Source: UBA6016 sp964568395 (GTDB taxonomy: Bacteria; Campylobacterota; Campylobacteria; Campylobacterales; UBA6016). From it: a DNA stretch of 64,000 nt. A model generated the notes under the pieces. It was not told the origin of the DNA. It saw nothing but the letters and a program-made list of their open reading frames with translations, and did not search any database. The stretch lies in the NCBI GenBank assembly GCA_964568395.1, contig CAZMPN010000002.1, forward strand, positions 1 to 64,000, read 5' to 3'. Within the stretch, counting starts at the first letter, position 1, and every line of letters begins with the position of its first letter. Positions 51,427-60,310 of this stretch are shown piece after piece. A program made the position numbers and the translations under genes.

Positions 51427-52038
51427 TTGCATAATATTGATCAGATAAAAGTAAGAGAGTTCTACTATACGCTAATATCCAGGCTTCTAATAGCGGAGAT
51501 AGACAAAGAGACGATAGAGGCGTTGCAAAACGACGATACGCTTCGTTCCTTGTTTGTCTATTCGAAAGAGGCGGACGACTACCTCTCAAATGACGCTGCA
51601 AAAATCGCCGAGGAGCTGGCCTCCCACTATGTGGATCTGTTCCTTATCAGGCTTGTGCCGTATGAGAGCTTTTATACGTCCGAAGACCAGATGATAAATT
51701 CCGGCAGTGAAAATCCGGTGCAGATATACTATAAAAAGTACGGTTTTGACGTAGAACTTGATAAGGCGAGAGTCGTGTCGGGGGATCATATAGGCGTGGA
51801 GTTTGAGTTTTTGATGAACCTGATCAAAAATGAGAGAGATGCCGCCGATGATGGGCAGATGGAGTATGCGCAAACGATCAGGGATATAGAAAAGGATTTT
51901 ATAAAGACGCATCTGCTGCCGTTTGCGATGATGTTTTTACCGGCTCTTTTGGACGCCTCAAAGACCCCTTTCTATAAGGACGTCGCCGAAATAGCCCTGG
52001 AGTTTCTCCTTTCCGATTTAGAGGAGCTTAGCGCGTAG
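51427..52038 (+). CDS. TorD-like molybdoenzyme chaperone
   Basis: The frame is open from 51346 but that would run through the terminator hairpin; TTG 51427 after AAAAAAGGTG is the better start (203 residues). All-helical; the YVDLFLIRLVPYESFYTSED and DHIGVEFEFL segments are characteristic of the TorD/DmsD family, which inserts the Mo cofactor and holds back Tat export. It presumably serves the 1110-residue enzyme. Overlaps the next gene by one base. Confidence 0.85.
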   Translation: MHNIDQIKVREFYYTLISRLLIAEIDKETIEALQNDDTLRSLFVYSKEADDYLSNDAAKIAEELASHYVDLFLIRLVPYESFYTSEDQMINSGSENPVQIYYKKYGFDVELDKARVVSGDHIGVEFEFLMNLIKNERDAADDGQMEYAQTIRDIEKDFIKTHLLPFAMMFLPALLDASKTPFYKDVAEIALEFLLSDLEELSA

Positions 52039-53093
52039 TGGCTATAAAACTCTCATTTGAAAGCTGCGTTAGGACGCGCAGCGTTTCTAGTGAATGCTCG
52101 AAATGCATCGACTCTTGCTCTTATGACGCCATCGCTCAGATACAAAACTCCGTCAGAATAAATCTCGACGGTTGCGTGGAGTGCGGCGCATGTGCGGGCG
52201 CGTGTCCGACATCGGCGATAGAAACCTTCTCTTTTGAAGGTTTTATAGAGAGATTTTTGTCCTCTTCCGACGCTGCCATTGATTGTAAAAAAGACGGTAT
52301 CTGCGCGGCGTCTTTTTGCGCGGACGAGCTCTTTTGTCTTTTGGCGTTGTCCAAGAAAGATATTTCTGTAGAGCTTGGGTATTGCGACGGATGCAAAAGC
52401 GCCGCCCTTAAAGAGACGATAGAAGAGAGAATCAAAGAGGCGAATGCGCTTTGCGGCTATTATGGAGTGAGCCAAAAGGCGTTTGCAAACTATTCCGCCC
52501 TGCCGGAAGATAGCAAGGAAAATAGCGTAGACTCGTCGAGAAGGTCTCTTTTTGGGCTTTTTACAAAAGAGGGCGTCAAAAAAGCCGGAGAGAGGCTAAA
52601 AAGCGACGAAGAGTTCGCATCGGACAAAGAAACGACGATAGACTACGCTTTGCTAAAAACAAAAAAACTGCCGTTTAAAAGAGAGCTTTTTTTGGGAATT
52701 GCCGAGAAGTTGGAACCTGTCGGGGAAGAGTGGGGAAGGGGGCTCTCTTTCGCAACCGATAAACATATAGATGAAACATGTGACAACTGCTCTTTGTGCT
52801 ATAGTCTTTGCCCGAGCGAAGCATTGCAAGTGACGCAGATGAAAAACGCGATACTTTTTAGCCCGCATCTGTGCCTAAGATGCGCTCTTTGCGAAGACGT
52901 ATGCGAGAAGAAGTCTATAAGTTCGCTGCCCGCTTTTGATCCATCCGTATTTAAGACAAAGAGCAAAAAGGCGCTTATAAAATTCAAAGCGAGGCTCTGC
53001 GAATCTTGCGGCTCCGTATTTAGCGGAGACAGCTCCGAGTGCCCTCGTTGCAGCGCCGAGTCTGAAGACGCAAGAGAGCTTTTAGGATTATAG
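52038..53093 (+). CDS. polyferredoxin-like 4Fe-4S protein
   Basis: 351 residues, GTG start. N-terminal clusters Cys10/20/23/27 and Cys46/49/52/56; a middle segment with a further CDGCK-type pair; C-terminal clusters CDNCSLCYSLCP (about 246) and CLRCALCEDVC (about 278); and a rubredoxin/zinc-ribbon-like end CESCG...CPRC (about 320-337). No signal peptide, so cytoplasmic. Likely electron transfer or maturation partner of the molybdoenzyme. I recall similar genes beside formate dehydrogenase loci in the phylum. Confidence 0.85.
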   Translation: MAIKLSFESCVRTRSVSSECSKCIDSCSYDAIAQIQNSVRINLDGCVECGACAGACPTSAIETFSFEGFIERFLSSSDAAIDCKKDGICAASFCADELFCLLALSKKDISVELGYCDGCKSAALKETIEERIKEANALCGYYGVSQKAFANYSALPEDSKENSVDSSRRSLFGLFTKEGVKKAGERLKSDEEFASDKETTIDYALLKTKKLPFKRELFLGIAEKLEPVGEEWGRGLSFATDKHIDETCDNCSLCYSLCPSEALQVTQMKNAILFSPHLCLRCALCEDVCEKKSISSLPAFDPSVFKTKSKKALIKFKARLCESCGSVFSGDSSECPRCSAESEDARELLGL

Positions 53094-53552
53094 ATGATCG
53101 CAAAAACCACCAAACTATTCGCCATCCTTTGCCCTTCGCTATCGGGCAGCAGGATATACCAGCTTTACAACTATGTTTTTGAGTCGAACGGCGTCGATGC
53201 GGCGTTCATAAATTTTAGCATCGTAGAAGACAAGATACCGTTTACGCTCGAAAATATCGGGAACTCCGAGATAATATCCATGCTTATAGATCCTGAGTTT
53301 TCGGATAGCGTGCATATGCTTGCTTTTTTTGGGCTCAAGGACGGCTGCGTCTCAAGAGTTGACATAAAAGACGGCTCGGCTTATCCGGTAACATCCCCGG
53401 TTAGACCTGATTTTAGCGAGGAGGGAGTCCTTGAGGGCTTAAGGCTCAATTTTTTTGAATGGTTCGGATTTTTCCCGAATATACCGGATGACGCGCTAAA
53501 GACGCTCAAAGAGAGCGCACCCAGAGAATCAATACTTACAAGGAGCGAATAG
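53094..53552 (+). CDS. small protein resembling the N-terminal domain of shikimate dehydrogenase
   Basis: 152 residues. The start (KLFAILCPSLSGSRIYQLYNYVFESNGVDAAFINFSI) follows the pattern of AroE N-terminal domains (FAVxGxPxxHSxSPxxHNxxF), but the shikimate-binding SxS/HS residues are changed and there is no NADP domain. Enzyme activity is unlikely; a binding or regulatory role is possible. Joined by one-base overlaps or abutting ends to the genes on both sides. Confidence 0.5.
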   Translation: MIAKTTKLFAILCPSLSGSRIYQLYNYVFESNGVDAAFINFSIVEDKIPFTLENIGNSEIISMLIDPEFSDSVHMLAFFGLKDGCVSRVDIKDGSAYPVTSPVRPDFSEEGVLEGLRLNFFEWFGFFPNIPDDALKTLKESAPRESILTRSE

Positions 53553-53902
53553 TGGAAGAAGAGTCAAAGCTAACCAAGTTTATTTTATCGCCCAACCTTA
53601 GCGGCGTGTATGTCTCAAAAGCGGATTTGCAGGCTGTGGCCGCAAGTTGCGGATACGCCTTGCAGATACAAGAACGCAAAAGAATGCTAAAAGAGCTGTT
53701 CGCGCTGGTTCGCGAGGTGGAGGATTTCAAGAGAATAATAGACGCTTTTAGCTCTTTTGTCGCCTATAAATTGGAGACCTATAAGAATATAGCCGCGGAA
53801 TTTCCTAGCTCCTCCGGAATCGTTGCGACGTTTGAAGCGAAGATAAAAGATATGCTCTCGGAACTTGAGAGGTCGAAAGAAGAGGCTACCCTTATCGGGT
53901 AG
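53552..53902 (+). CDS. small helical protein of unknown function
   Basis: 116 residues, GTG start overlapping the previous stop. Helical and charged, with one cysteine. It is the last gene of the chaperone/ferredoxin unit, so a role in maturing the molybdoenzyme is plausible. No family recognised. Confidence 0.65.
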   Translation: MEEESKLTKFILSPNLSGVYVSKADLQAVAASCGYALQIQERKRMLKELFALVREVEDFKRIIDAFSSFVAYKLETYKNIAAEFPSSSGIVATFEAKIKDMLSELERSKEEATLIG

Positions 53903-53905
53903 TGC

Positions 53906-53992
53906 CTATCTTTCTGACTCTTCTAGCATTTTATTCATCGGCTCGAATATTTTTCTTTTTAGCCATGTAAACCTCTCCTGTGGGCTTGCCAC
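53906..53992 (-). pseudogene. short leftward open frame, possible small protein or gene remnant
   Basis: Between 53903 and 54051 the minus strand has an open frame ending at 53906 whose translation looks protein-like (WLKRKIFEPMNKMLEESER at the end). It is closed upstream by a stop near 54038. The only start in frame is a GTG at about 53992 (28 residues). It may be a small protein or the tail of a lost gene; chance is also possible. Confidence 0.25.
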
Positions 53993-54051
53993 ATCCTCGA
54001 TAAAGCTAGCTTTTGCAAAAATTATAGAAAAATTTTATAGATGGATTAGCT

Positions 54052-54900
54052 ATGCAAAAAAAAGTAGAAACCGCAAAAACACTTTTAAACGCGCTTCCTT
54101 ATATCAAGGAGTTCAGCGGGCAGACGATGGTTATAAAATACGGCGGTGCGGCGCAGATATCGGATGAGCTCAAAACCTCTTTTGCTAGAGACATACTGCT
54201 TTTGACGTTGGTTGGCGTAAGGCCTATCATCGTTCACGGCGGCGGCAAAGAGATAAACAAGCTTCTGGAAAAGCTAAGCATCGAGCCGAAATTCATAGAC
54301 GGCGTACGCGTAACCGATGAGGCTACGATGGAGGTCGTGGAGATGGTGCTGTGGGGAGCCATCAACAACGAGATAGTGTCGCTCCTTTGCGGACATGGGG
54401 CAAAAGCTATCGGGTTAAACGGCAAAAGCTCATCGTTTTTTAAAGCAAAACCTCTAAAGGACGGCATGGGACTAACCGGCGAAGTGACCGAAGTGGATCC
54501 TTCTATCGTAGAAAAAGTACTGGACGAAAAATTTGTCCCGGTAATCGCATCCATCGCCGAGGGCGAAACGCTGGGGCATCCTGGTTATAACATCAACGCC
54601 GATACGCTTGCCTCCGCCGTAGCCGTAGCCGTAAAAGCAAAAAAGGTGATATTCATGACCGATACGGCCGGCGTTCTTGACAAAGAGAAGCATCTGCTTA
54701 CAAGTCTGGATAAATCCGGGATAGACGCGCTAATAAAAGACGGCACGATAGCCGGCGGCATGATCCCGAAAGTCGAGGCGTGCCTAAAGTCTGTAGAGGG
54801 CGGCGTAGAAAAAGCGCATATTATAGATGGACGAGTAGAGCACTCTATACTTTTGGAGCTATTCACCAATGAAGGAATCGGCACGGAAATTTCACTCTAA
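54052..54900 (+). CDS. argB: acetylglutamate kinase
   Basis: Second step of arginine synthesis. 282 residues of the amino-acid kinase fold: VIKYGGAAQ near the N-terminus, RPIIVHGGGKEIN, the NADTLASAVAVAVKAKKVIFMTDTAG region and AGGMIPKVEACL at the end. GGA ribosome binding site 6 bases upstream of the ATG. Confidence 0.96.
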   Translation: MQKKVETAKTLLNALPYIKEFSGQTMVIKYGGAAQISDELKTSFARDILLLTLVGVRPIIVHGGGKEINKLLEKLSIEPKFIDGVRVTDEATMEVVEMVLWGAINNEIVSLLCGHGAKAIGLNGKSSSFFKAKPLKDGMGLTGEVTEVDPSIVEKVLDEKFVPVIASIAEGETLGHPGYNINADTLASAVAVAVKAKKVIFMTDTAGVLDKEKHLLTSLDKSGIDALIKDGTIAGGMIPKVEACLKSVEGGVEKAHIIDGRVEHSILLELFTNEGIGTEISL

Positions 54901-54953
54901 TTTGGGTATAATCCGCGCATTTTTTACACATAATTTTTAAATATTAAAGAGTC

Positions 54954-57503
54954 ATGATGGACATTAGAAAGTCATTTTTGGATTATTTCGCGTCAAAAGG
55001 GCATAGCGTCGTAGACAGCTCTCCATTGGTTCCTGACGACGCCTCCTTGCTTTTTACGAACGCCGGAATGGTGCAGTTTAAGAGTATATTTACAGGCGAA
55101 GTGCCTGTGCCAAACCCGCCTCGCGCTACAAGCAGCCAGACCTGCATCAGGGCCGGAGGCAAGCATAACGACCTCGAAAACGTCGGCTTTACAGCTAGAC
55201 ACCACACGTTCTTCGAGATGCTAGGCAACTTCTCTTTCGGGGATTATTTCAAAGAGGACGCCATCAAATATGCGTGGGAGTTTATAACGGAAGAGATGGA
55301 GCTTCCAAAGGATAGGCTTTGGATATCTATTCACGATAGCGACGACGAGGCCGGCAAAATATGGGAGAAGTACGTACCAAAAGATCGTATCGTCAAGATG
55401 GGCGACAAGGATAACTTCTGGCAGATGGGCGATACGGGGCCTTGCGGACCGTGCTCTGAAATACACTTTGACCAAGGGGCTGAGCACTTCAACTCGTCCG
55501 AGGACTATTTCGGCGGCGAGGGCGATAGGTTCTTGGAGATTTGGAACCTTGTGTTTATGCAATACCAAAGATTTGAAGACGGCAGTATGATACCTTTGCC
55601 GAAGCCTTCTATAGATACGGGAATGGGTCTAGAGAGAATCACCGCCATCAAAGAGGGCAAATTCTCAAACTACGACAGCTCGCTTTTTATGCCGCTAATC
55701 GACGCTATAGAGGCAAAAGTGGGCAAAAAATACGAATACGCATCCGGCGCCAGCTACCGCGTAATCGCGGACCACTTGAGAGCCGTAAGTTTCCTTGTTG
55801 CGCAAGGCGTGACGTTTGATAAAGAGGGCAGAGGATATGTCCTACGAAGAATTCTTAGACGAGCGGTTAGACACGGGTATAAGCTAGGGTTTAAAGAGCC
55901 GTTTTTGTATGCGCTTTACGACGCCCTTGTTTCGCTAATGGGGCACGGCTATCCGTACCTGGCGGAAAAGGCGCAATATGTCAAAGAGAGCATCAAGGCG
56001 GAAGAGGAGAGGTTTTTCTCTACTATCTTTGCGGGAATGGAGCTGTTCGAAAGGGAGATGAGCTCCAATCCTAGGATATTTAGCGGCGAGACCGCGTTTA
56101 AGCTGTATGATACGTTCGGCTTCCCTCTCGACCTTACGGAAGATATGCTTAGGGAGCGGAACGTCGGCCTTGACAATGAGGGCTTTGACGCAAAGATGAA
56201 AGAGCAAAGAGAGAGGGCTAAAGCGGCTTGGAAAGGCAGCGGGGACGCCGCGAACGAGGGCGACTTCAAAGAGCTTCTTGAAAAATTCGGCAAAAACGAG
56301 TTTGTAGGTTACGACAAACTGGAAGCGGACGCAAAAGTGCTGGCGCTCCTTGATAGCGATTTTAAGGCTGCAAACGAGCTTACGGGCGAGGGCTGGGTGA
56401 TGCTGGATGCAACGCCTTTTTATGCGGCTAGCGGCGGGCAAGCCGGAGATACCGGCGAGATAAAAGGCGTCGCCAAAGTCCTTGATACTAGGAAATTCTT
56501 TGAGCTTAACCTCTCAAAAGTGAATGCGACATCCAAAATATCGGTAGGCGATACCGTAAGGGCGGTCGTTTCGAACGCTAGAGGCGAGACGGCAAAACAT
56601 CACTCCGCGACACACCTTCTCCATGCGGTGTTAAGGGAGGTGCTAGGCAATACGGTCACGCAGGCGGGCAGCGATGTGGACGACAAACGTCTCAGGTTTG
56701 ACTTTACGGCTCCAAAAGCGATGACGGGCGAACAAATAGCAGAGGTAGAGGCAAAGGTAAACGCCCTAATTGCTAGAAATATCGGCGGCAAGACGGAGAT
56801 TATGGGCATAGAAGAGGCCAAGAACAGCGGCGCTATGGCGCTATTTGGCGAAAAATACGGCGACAGCGTGCGCGTGGTGAGCTTCGGAGACGCGTCGGTG
56901 GAGCTTTGCGGCGGATGCCATACGTCAAGCACGGGCGAGATAGGCAGCTTCTATATCGTAAAAGAGAGCGGCGTGTCGGCTGGCGTTAGACGTATCGAGG
57001 CGGTTGCCGGCTTGGCCGCGGTAGAGTACGCAAAAAGCTTTAGAACCATTGTCGCCGAGCTTGAGAGCGAGCTTAAGAATAAAGACCTTAAGGCCGGCAT
57101 CGCAAGACTGAGAGCCGAAATAAAAGAGCTAAAAGAGAAGCTTGCCAAAGCCCAAAGCAGCGGCAAAAAAGAGCTTCAGACGCTAGATGTCGGCGGCGCG
57201 AAAGTGATATGCGACTTTGTGGACGGGGCGGATATCAAAGCGCTTGTGGATGAGCTAAAAAACAAATACGAAAAAGCCGCCGTCATGCTGCTTGAAATCG
57301 GCGACGATAAGATATCCGCGGTATGCGGCACGAAAGGCGTCGACGTACATGCTGGCGATTGGCTAAAAGCCGCCCTTGCGGCCGCAGACGGAAAAGGCGG
57401 CGGCAGACCTGACTTTGCGTCAGGCAGCGCGAAAGACGTAAGCAAAAAAGAGGAGTTAAAAGCCGCCGCTATAGAGTTCGTAAAATCAAAACTAGGAAAC
57501 TAA
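54954..57503 (+). CDS. alaS: alanyl-tRNA synthetase
   Basis: 849 residues. Class II catalytic core with FTNAGMVQFK and RHHTFFEMLGNFSFGDYFK, tRNA-recognition helices, the editing domain with HHSATHLLH and CGGCHTSSTGEIG zinc residues, a coiled coil (about 690-745) and the C-terminal DHHA1/C-Ala domain ending with GGGRPDFASGSAKD. Start at 54954 or the adjacent ATG 54957. Confidence 0.98.
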   Translation: MMDIRKSFLDYFASKGHSVVDSSPLVPDDASLLFTNAGMVQFKSIFTGEVPVPNPPRATSSQTCIRAGGKHNDLENVGFTARHHTFFEMLGNFSFGDYFKEDAIKYAWEFITEEMELPKDRLWISIHDSDDEAGKIWEKYVPKDRIVKMGDKDNFWQMGDTGPCGPCSEIHFDQGAEHFNSSEDYFGGEGDRFLEIWNLVFMQYQRFEDGSMIPLPKPSIDTGMGLERITAIKEGKFSNYDSSLFMPLIDAIEAKVGKKYEYASGASYRVIADHLRAVSFLVAQGVTFDKEGRGYVLRRILRRAVRHGYKLGFKEPFLYALYDALVSLMGHGYPYLAEKAQYVKESIKAEEERFFSTIFAGMELFEREMSSNPRIFSGETAFKLYDTFGFPLDLTEDMLRERNVGLDNEGFDAKMKEQRERAKAAWKGSGDAANEGDFKELLEKFGKNEFVGYDKLEADAKVLALLDSDFKAANELTGEGWVMLDATPFYAASGGQAGDTGEIKGVAKVLDTRKFFELNLSKVNATSKISVGDTVRAVVSNARGETAKHHSATHLLHAVLREVLGNTVTQAGSDVDDKRLRFDFTAPKAMTGEQIAEVEAKVNALIARNIGGKTEIMGIEEAKNSGAMALFGEKYGDSVRVVSFGDASVELCGGCHTSSTGEIGSFYIVKESGVSAGVRRIEAVAGLAAVEYAKSFRTIVAELESELKNKDLKAGIARLRAEIKELKEKLAKAQSSGKKELQTLDVGGAKVICDFVDGADIKALVDELKNKYEKAAVMLLEIGDDKISAVCGTKGVDVHAGDWLKAALAAADGKGGGRPDFASGSAKDVSKKEELKAAAIEFVKSKLGN

Positions 57504-57504
57504 G

Positions 57505-57987
57505 ATGAGCGCTTTTTTTGCAGAGTATGCGAGAATTATAGTTTTTGTACACGTTCTTTTTGCGGTTACGTGGATTGGGGGCATGGTCGCCATCAGGTTT
57601 GCCCTGCATCCCGCTCTCGGAGTCATAGAGGACGCTCAAAAAAGGCTCGAGCTTACTATCGCCACGCTAAACAGATTTTTCCTGATGGTTTCTACGGCTA
57701 TCGTATTTATTGGAATAACTGGTATCGTAATGATGCTGGGCATCGGCTTTAAGGCGGTCCCTACGCTTTATATGGTCGTACATATCAAGTCTCAGATTTG
57801 GATGTTGATGGCCGTCGTTTACGGCGTAATATATTTCAAGTTCACGAAGGCCAAAAGAGTTTTCGAATCTGGAGATCTGGAGACTACCAAAAAGACGCTT
57901 GCCCCTCTCGCCAAATGGCTGATACCTACGAACATCTTTTTGGGTCTTGTTGAGATTATGCTCGGCATCGTTCTTAGGGGCTACTAA
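57505..57987 (+). CDS. CopD/HemJ-like four-helix membrane protein
   Basis: 160 residues with four hydrophobic helices. Histidines in FVHVLFAVTWIGGM, ALHP and VVHIKSQIW sit at helix ends, a pattern seen in haem- or copper-binding membrane families (CopD, HemJ). I cannot tell which. It lies one base after alaS and 3 bases before maf, so it is in one operon with them. Confidence 0.65.
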   Translation: MSAFFAEYARIIVFVHVLFAVTWIGGMVAIRFALHPALGVIEDAQKRLELTIATLNRFFLMVSTAIVFIGITGIVMMLGIGFKAVPTLYMVVHIKSQIWMLMAVVYGVIYFKFTKAKRVFESGDLETTKKTLAPLAKWLIPTNIFLGLVEIMLGIVLRGY

Positions 57988-57990
57988 GAA

Positions 57991-58536
57991 GTGCTATATC
58001 TCGTATCTTCGTCCGAGACAAGAGCTAAAATACTTCGCGAGGTCGGCATAGAGTTTGTGCGGAAGTCTTGCGGATTTGACGAGGAGACGGTAGAGGCAAA
58101 AACGCCAAGAGAGTTTGTCTATAAAGCCACGATGGGCAAATTCGAATGGGCGAAAAAAGAGTACGGTATAGATACTCCTATTTTGTGTGCGGATACAGTC
58201 GTGACCGCCGAAGGAGAGATCCTGAGAAAGCCAAAAGACAAAAACGACGCCAGGGAGATACTCCTAAAGCAAAGCGGAAAATCTGTCGGTATCGTCACAT
58301 GCACCGCTTACGCCTCAAAGGCGCTTACCTTTATAGATCTATCGATTACGGAGTATTTTTTTAAAGAGTTTGGGAGTGCGGCGCTAGACGCGTATCTTGC
58401 CTCAAACGAGTGGGACGGCAAGGCCGGCGGCTGCATGGTCGAGGGCTTTTGCAAAGAGTATATCGTTAGCCAAAGGGGGCTAGAGTCTTGCGCTATGGGT
58501 CTCACAATAGAGAAGTTGCTGCCGTTTATAAGATGA
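57991..58536 (+). CDS. maf: Maf-like nucleoside-triphosphate pyrophosphatase
   Basis: 181 residues, GTG start. Maf motifs: SSSETRAKIL at the N-terminus, the ExKxP-like EAKTPREF, ADTVV (about 67-71) and a C-terminal EGFCKEYIV. Hydrolyses non-canonical or modified nucleotides to keep them from nucleic acids. The neighbouring bioF start overlaps its stop by 4 bases. Confidence 0.9.
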   Translation: MLYLVSSSETRAKILREVGIEFVRKSCGFDEETVEAKTPREFVYKATMGKFEWAKKEYGIDTPILCADTVVTAEGEILRKPKDKNDAREILLKQSGKSVGIVTCTAYASKALTFIDLSITEYFFKEFGSAALDAYLASNEWDGKAGGCMVEGFCKEYIVSQRGLESCAMGLTIEKLLPFIR

Positions 58537-59621
58537 ATGAGTTTCAAAAGTCGCTTGACGCGCTGGCAAAAAAAGGAAGACTCCGAAACAAAAGACTTTT
58601 GCCGAAAAATGCCGTAGACTTTGCCTCAAATGACTATCTAGGCTTCAAGAAAGACGCAAAAAGCTTCGATAAGGCCGTTGATGCGGTCAAAAAAGATGGC
58701 GCTTTTGCTCCGTCCGCTTCGCAACTGGTCTACGGCTATCAAAACTCCCACAAAAAACTGGAAAACACGCTAAAAAAACTACACGGCTTTGAAGACGCCG
58801 TAATCGTCGGCAGCGGTTTTTTGGCGAATACCGCTCTGGTATCCACGCTTGCAGGGCACGGCGATTTGATACTTATGGACGAAGAGTATCACGCTAGCGG
58901 CATAGCGGCTTTGGCGCAGTCCAAGGCTAGATACGAGCTTTTTTCGCATAACGACGCCGATGATTTAGAGCGTAGGCTAAAAAATTCTGGCGCAAAGCGG
59001 GTATTCGTGTTTGTGGAGTCGGTGTATTCGATGATAGGCGATATATTGCCCCTAGGGATTGTCGAGCTTGCCGATAGATACGGCGCGTATCTCGTGATAG
59101 ACGAAGCGCACGGATACGGCGTCATAGGCGAGAGACTCGGCGGTCTCTACGATTATTATGGTATTTCGCCAAAACAAAACCATATAAAAATGGGCACGCT
59201 CTCAAAGGCTATCGGCAGTTACGGGGCGTATATACTTGCCGAAAAAGAGGTCATATCCTTTTTGGTCAACCGCGCAAAGCCGATTATCTATTCGACCGCC
59301 CTCTCTCCGTTCGATGCGGCGCTTGCGAACGAGCGGGTCAAAAAAATAACCAAAAACCATAAGAACCTGAGAAAAAAACTGAACGAGAGGCTTTCGATGT
59401 GCGAAGAAGCTTTCGGCAAAAAGTTTCCAACCCCTATAATAATGATAGAGGCGGGGGATGCCAAAAGGATTCACGAAAAACTGTTAAATAACGGTATATT
59501 AACCGGTTTTATCAGGCCCCCAACCGTTAAGGTCGCGTCCATTAGGCTTATAGCTAGGCTGGGCGAAGATAAAAAAAAGTTCGCCAAAGCCCTTGGGATA
59601 ATAAAGGAAGCCGTTTGCTAA
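58533..59621 (+). CDS. bioF: 8-amino-7-oxononanoate synthase
   Basis: PLP enzyme of biotin synthesis. The frame opens at 58488, but ATG 58533 overlaps the maf stop (ATGA) and gives the family start, so 362 residues. Motifs: FASNDYLGF, GSGFLANTALVSTL, LVIDEAHGYGVIGERLGG and the PLP lysine in MGTLSKAIGSYG. Slightly shorter than E. coli BioF (384). Confidence 0.93.
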   Translation: MNEFQKSLDALAKKGRLRNKRLLPKNAVDFASNDYLGFKKDAKSFDKAVDAVKKDGAFAPSASQLVYGYQNSHKKLENTLKKLHGFEDAVIVGSGFLANTALVSTLAGHGDLILMDEEYHASGIAALAQSKARYELFSHNDADDLERRLKNSGAKRVFVFVESVYSMIGDILPLGIVELADRYGAYLVIDEAHGYGVIGERLGGLYDYYGISPKQNHIKMGTLSKAIGSYGAYILAEKEVISFLVNRAKPIIYSTALSPFDAALANERVKKITKNHKNLRKKLNERLSMCEEAFGKKFPTPIIMIEAGDAKRIHEKLLNNGILTGFIRPPTVKVASIRLIARLGEDKKKFAKALGIIKEAVC

Positions 59622-60310
59622 GGTTTGAGAGAATATGCGTTAAAAGCCGTGAAAAAGAGCTTGTAGATATAGCCTTCGACGTCGAAAGCTCGCTTGCGAT
59701 AGTAGGGGAGAGCGGAAGCGGCAAGTCGCTAACCCTAAAGGCCATTATGGGGATTTTGCCAAAAGAGCTTAAATGCGAGATGGTTTTTGAAGGCATCGAC
59801 TCGCTAAAAAGAGGCAAAGACATAGCGTTGGTGCCACAAAATCCTTTTACGGCCCTCTCTCCTATGAGCAGGATAAAAAGACAGTTTTGGGGTGTGCCAA
59901 AGGAGCTTGCCGCAAAGTTGATGGTCGAGATGGGTCTTGACGCGAAGCTTATGGATAGGTTTCCGTCCGAACTTAGCGGGGGACAGCTACAGAGGGTTAT
60001 AATAGCCCTATCTCTTAGCCAAAACCCGAAACTTCTCCTGATGGATGAGCCGACAACGGCTCTCGACGCCGACACGAAGCATGAGATAGTGAGGCTGATT
60101 AGGGATTTGCAGAAAAAAAAGAGTTTTTATCTTATATTCGTAACGCACGAGCTTCATCTCGCAAGAGAGCTTTGCGATAAAATCATGGTTATACAAGATG
60201 GTAAAAATATAGAGACCGGGTGCTCGAAAGAGCTTTTTTCGAATCCAAAATCATCTTATACAAAAAGATTAATAGAAGCAGATTTTAACGGTAGGGAATT
60301 TAGAAAATGA
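59615..60310 (+). CDS. orphan ABC ATPase of the dipeptide/nickel type
   Basis: 231 residues, TTG start overlapping the bioF stop. Walker A GESGSGKS, Q-loop VPQNPFTALSPM, signature LSGGQLQRVI and Walker B LLLMDEPTTALD match DppD/NikD-type ATPases. It is about 30-90 residues shorter than those and lacks most of the C-terminal oligopeptide-ATPase extension. No permease or binding protein is next to it. Confidence 0.85.
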   Translation: MLRFERICVKSREKELVDIAFDVESSLAIVGESGSGKSLTLKAIMGILPKELKCEMVFEGIDSLKRGKDIALVPQNPFTALSPMSRIKRQFWGVPKELAAKLMVEMGLDAKLMDRFPSELSGGQLQRVIIALSLSQNPKLLLMDEPTTALDADTKHEIVRLIRDLQKKKSFYLIFVTHELHLARELCDKIMVIQDGKNIETGCSKELFSNPKSSYTKRLIEADFNGREFRK

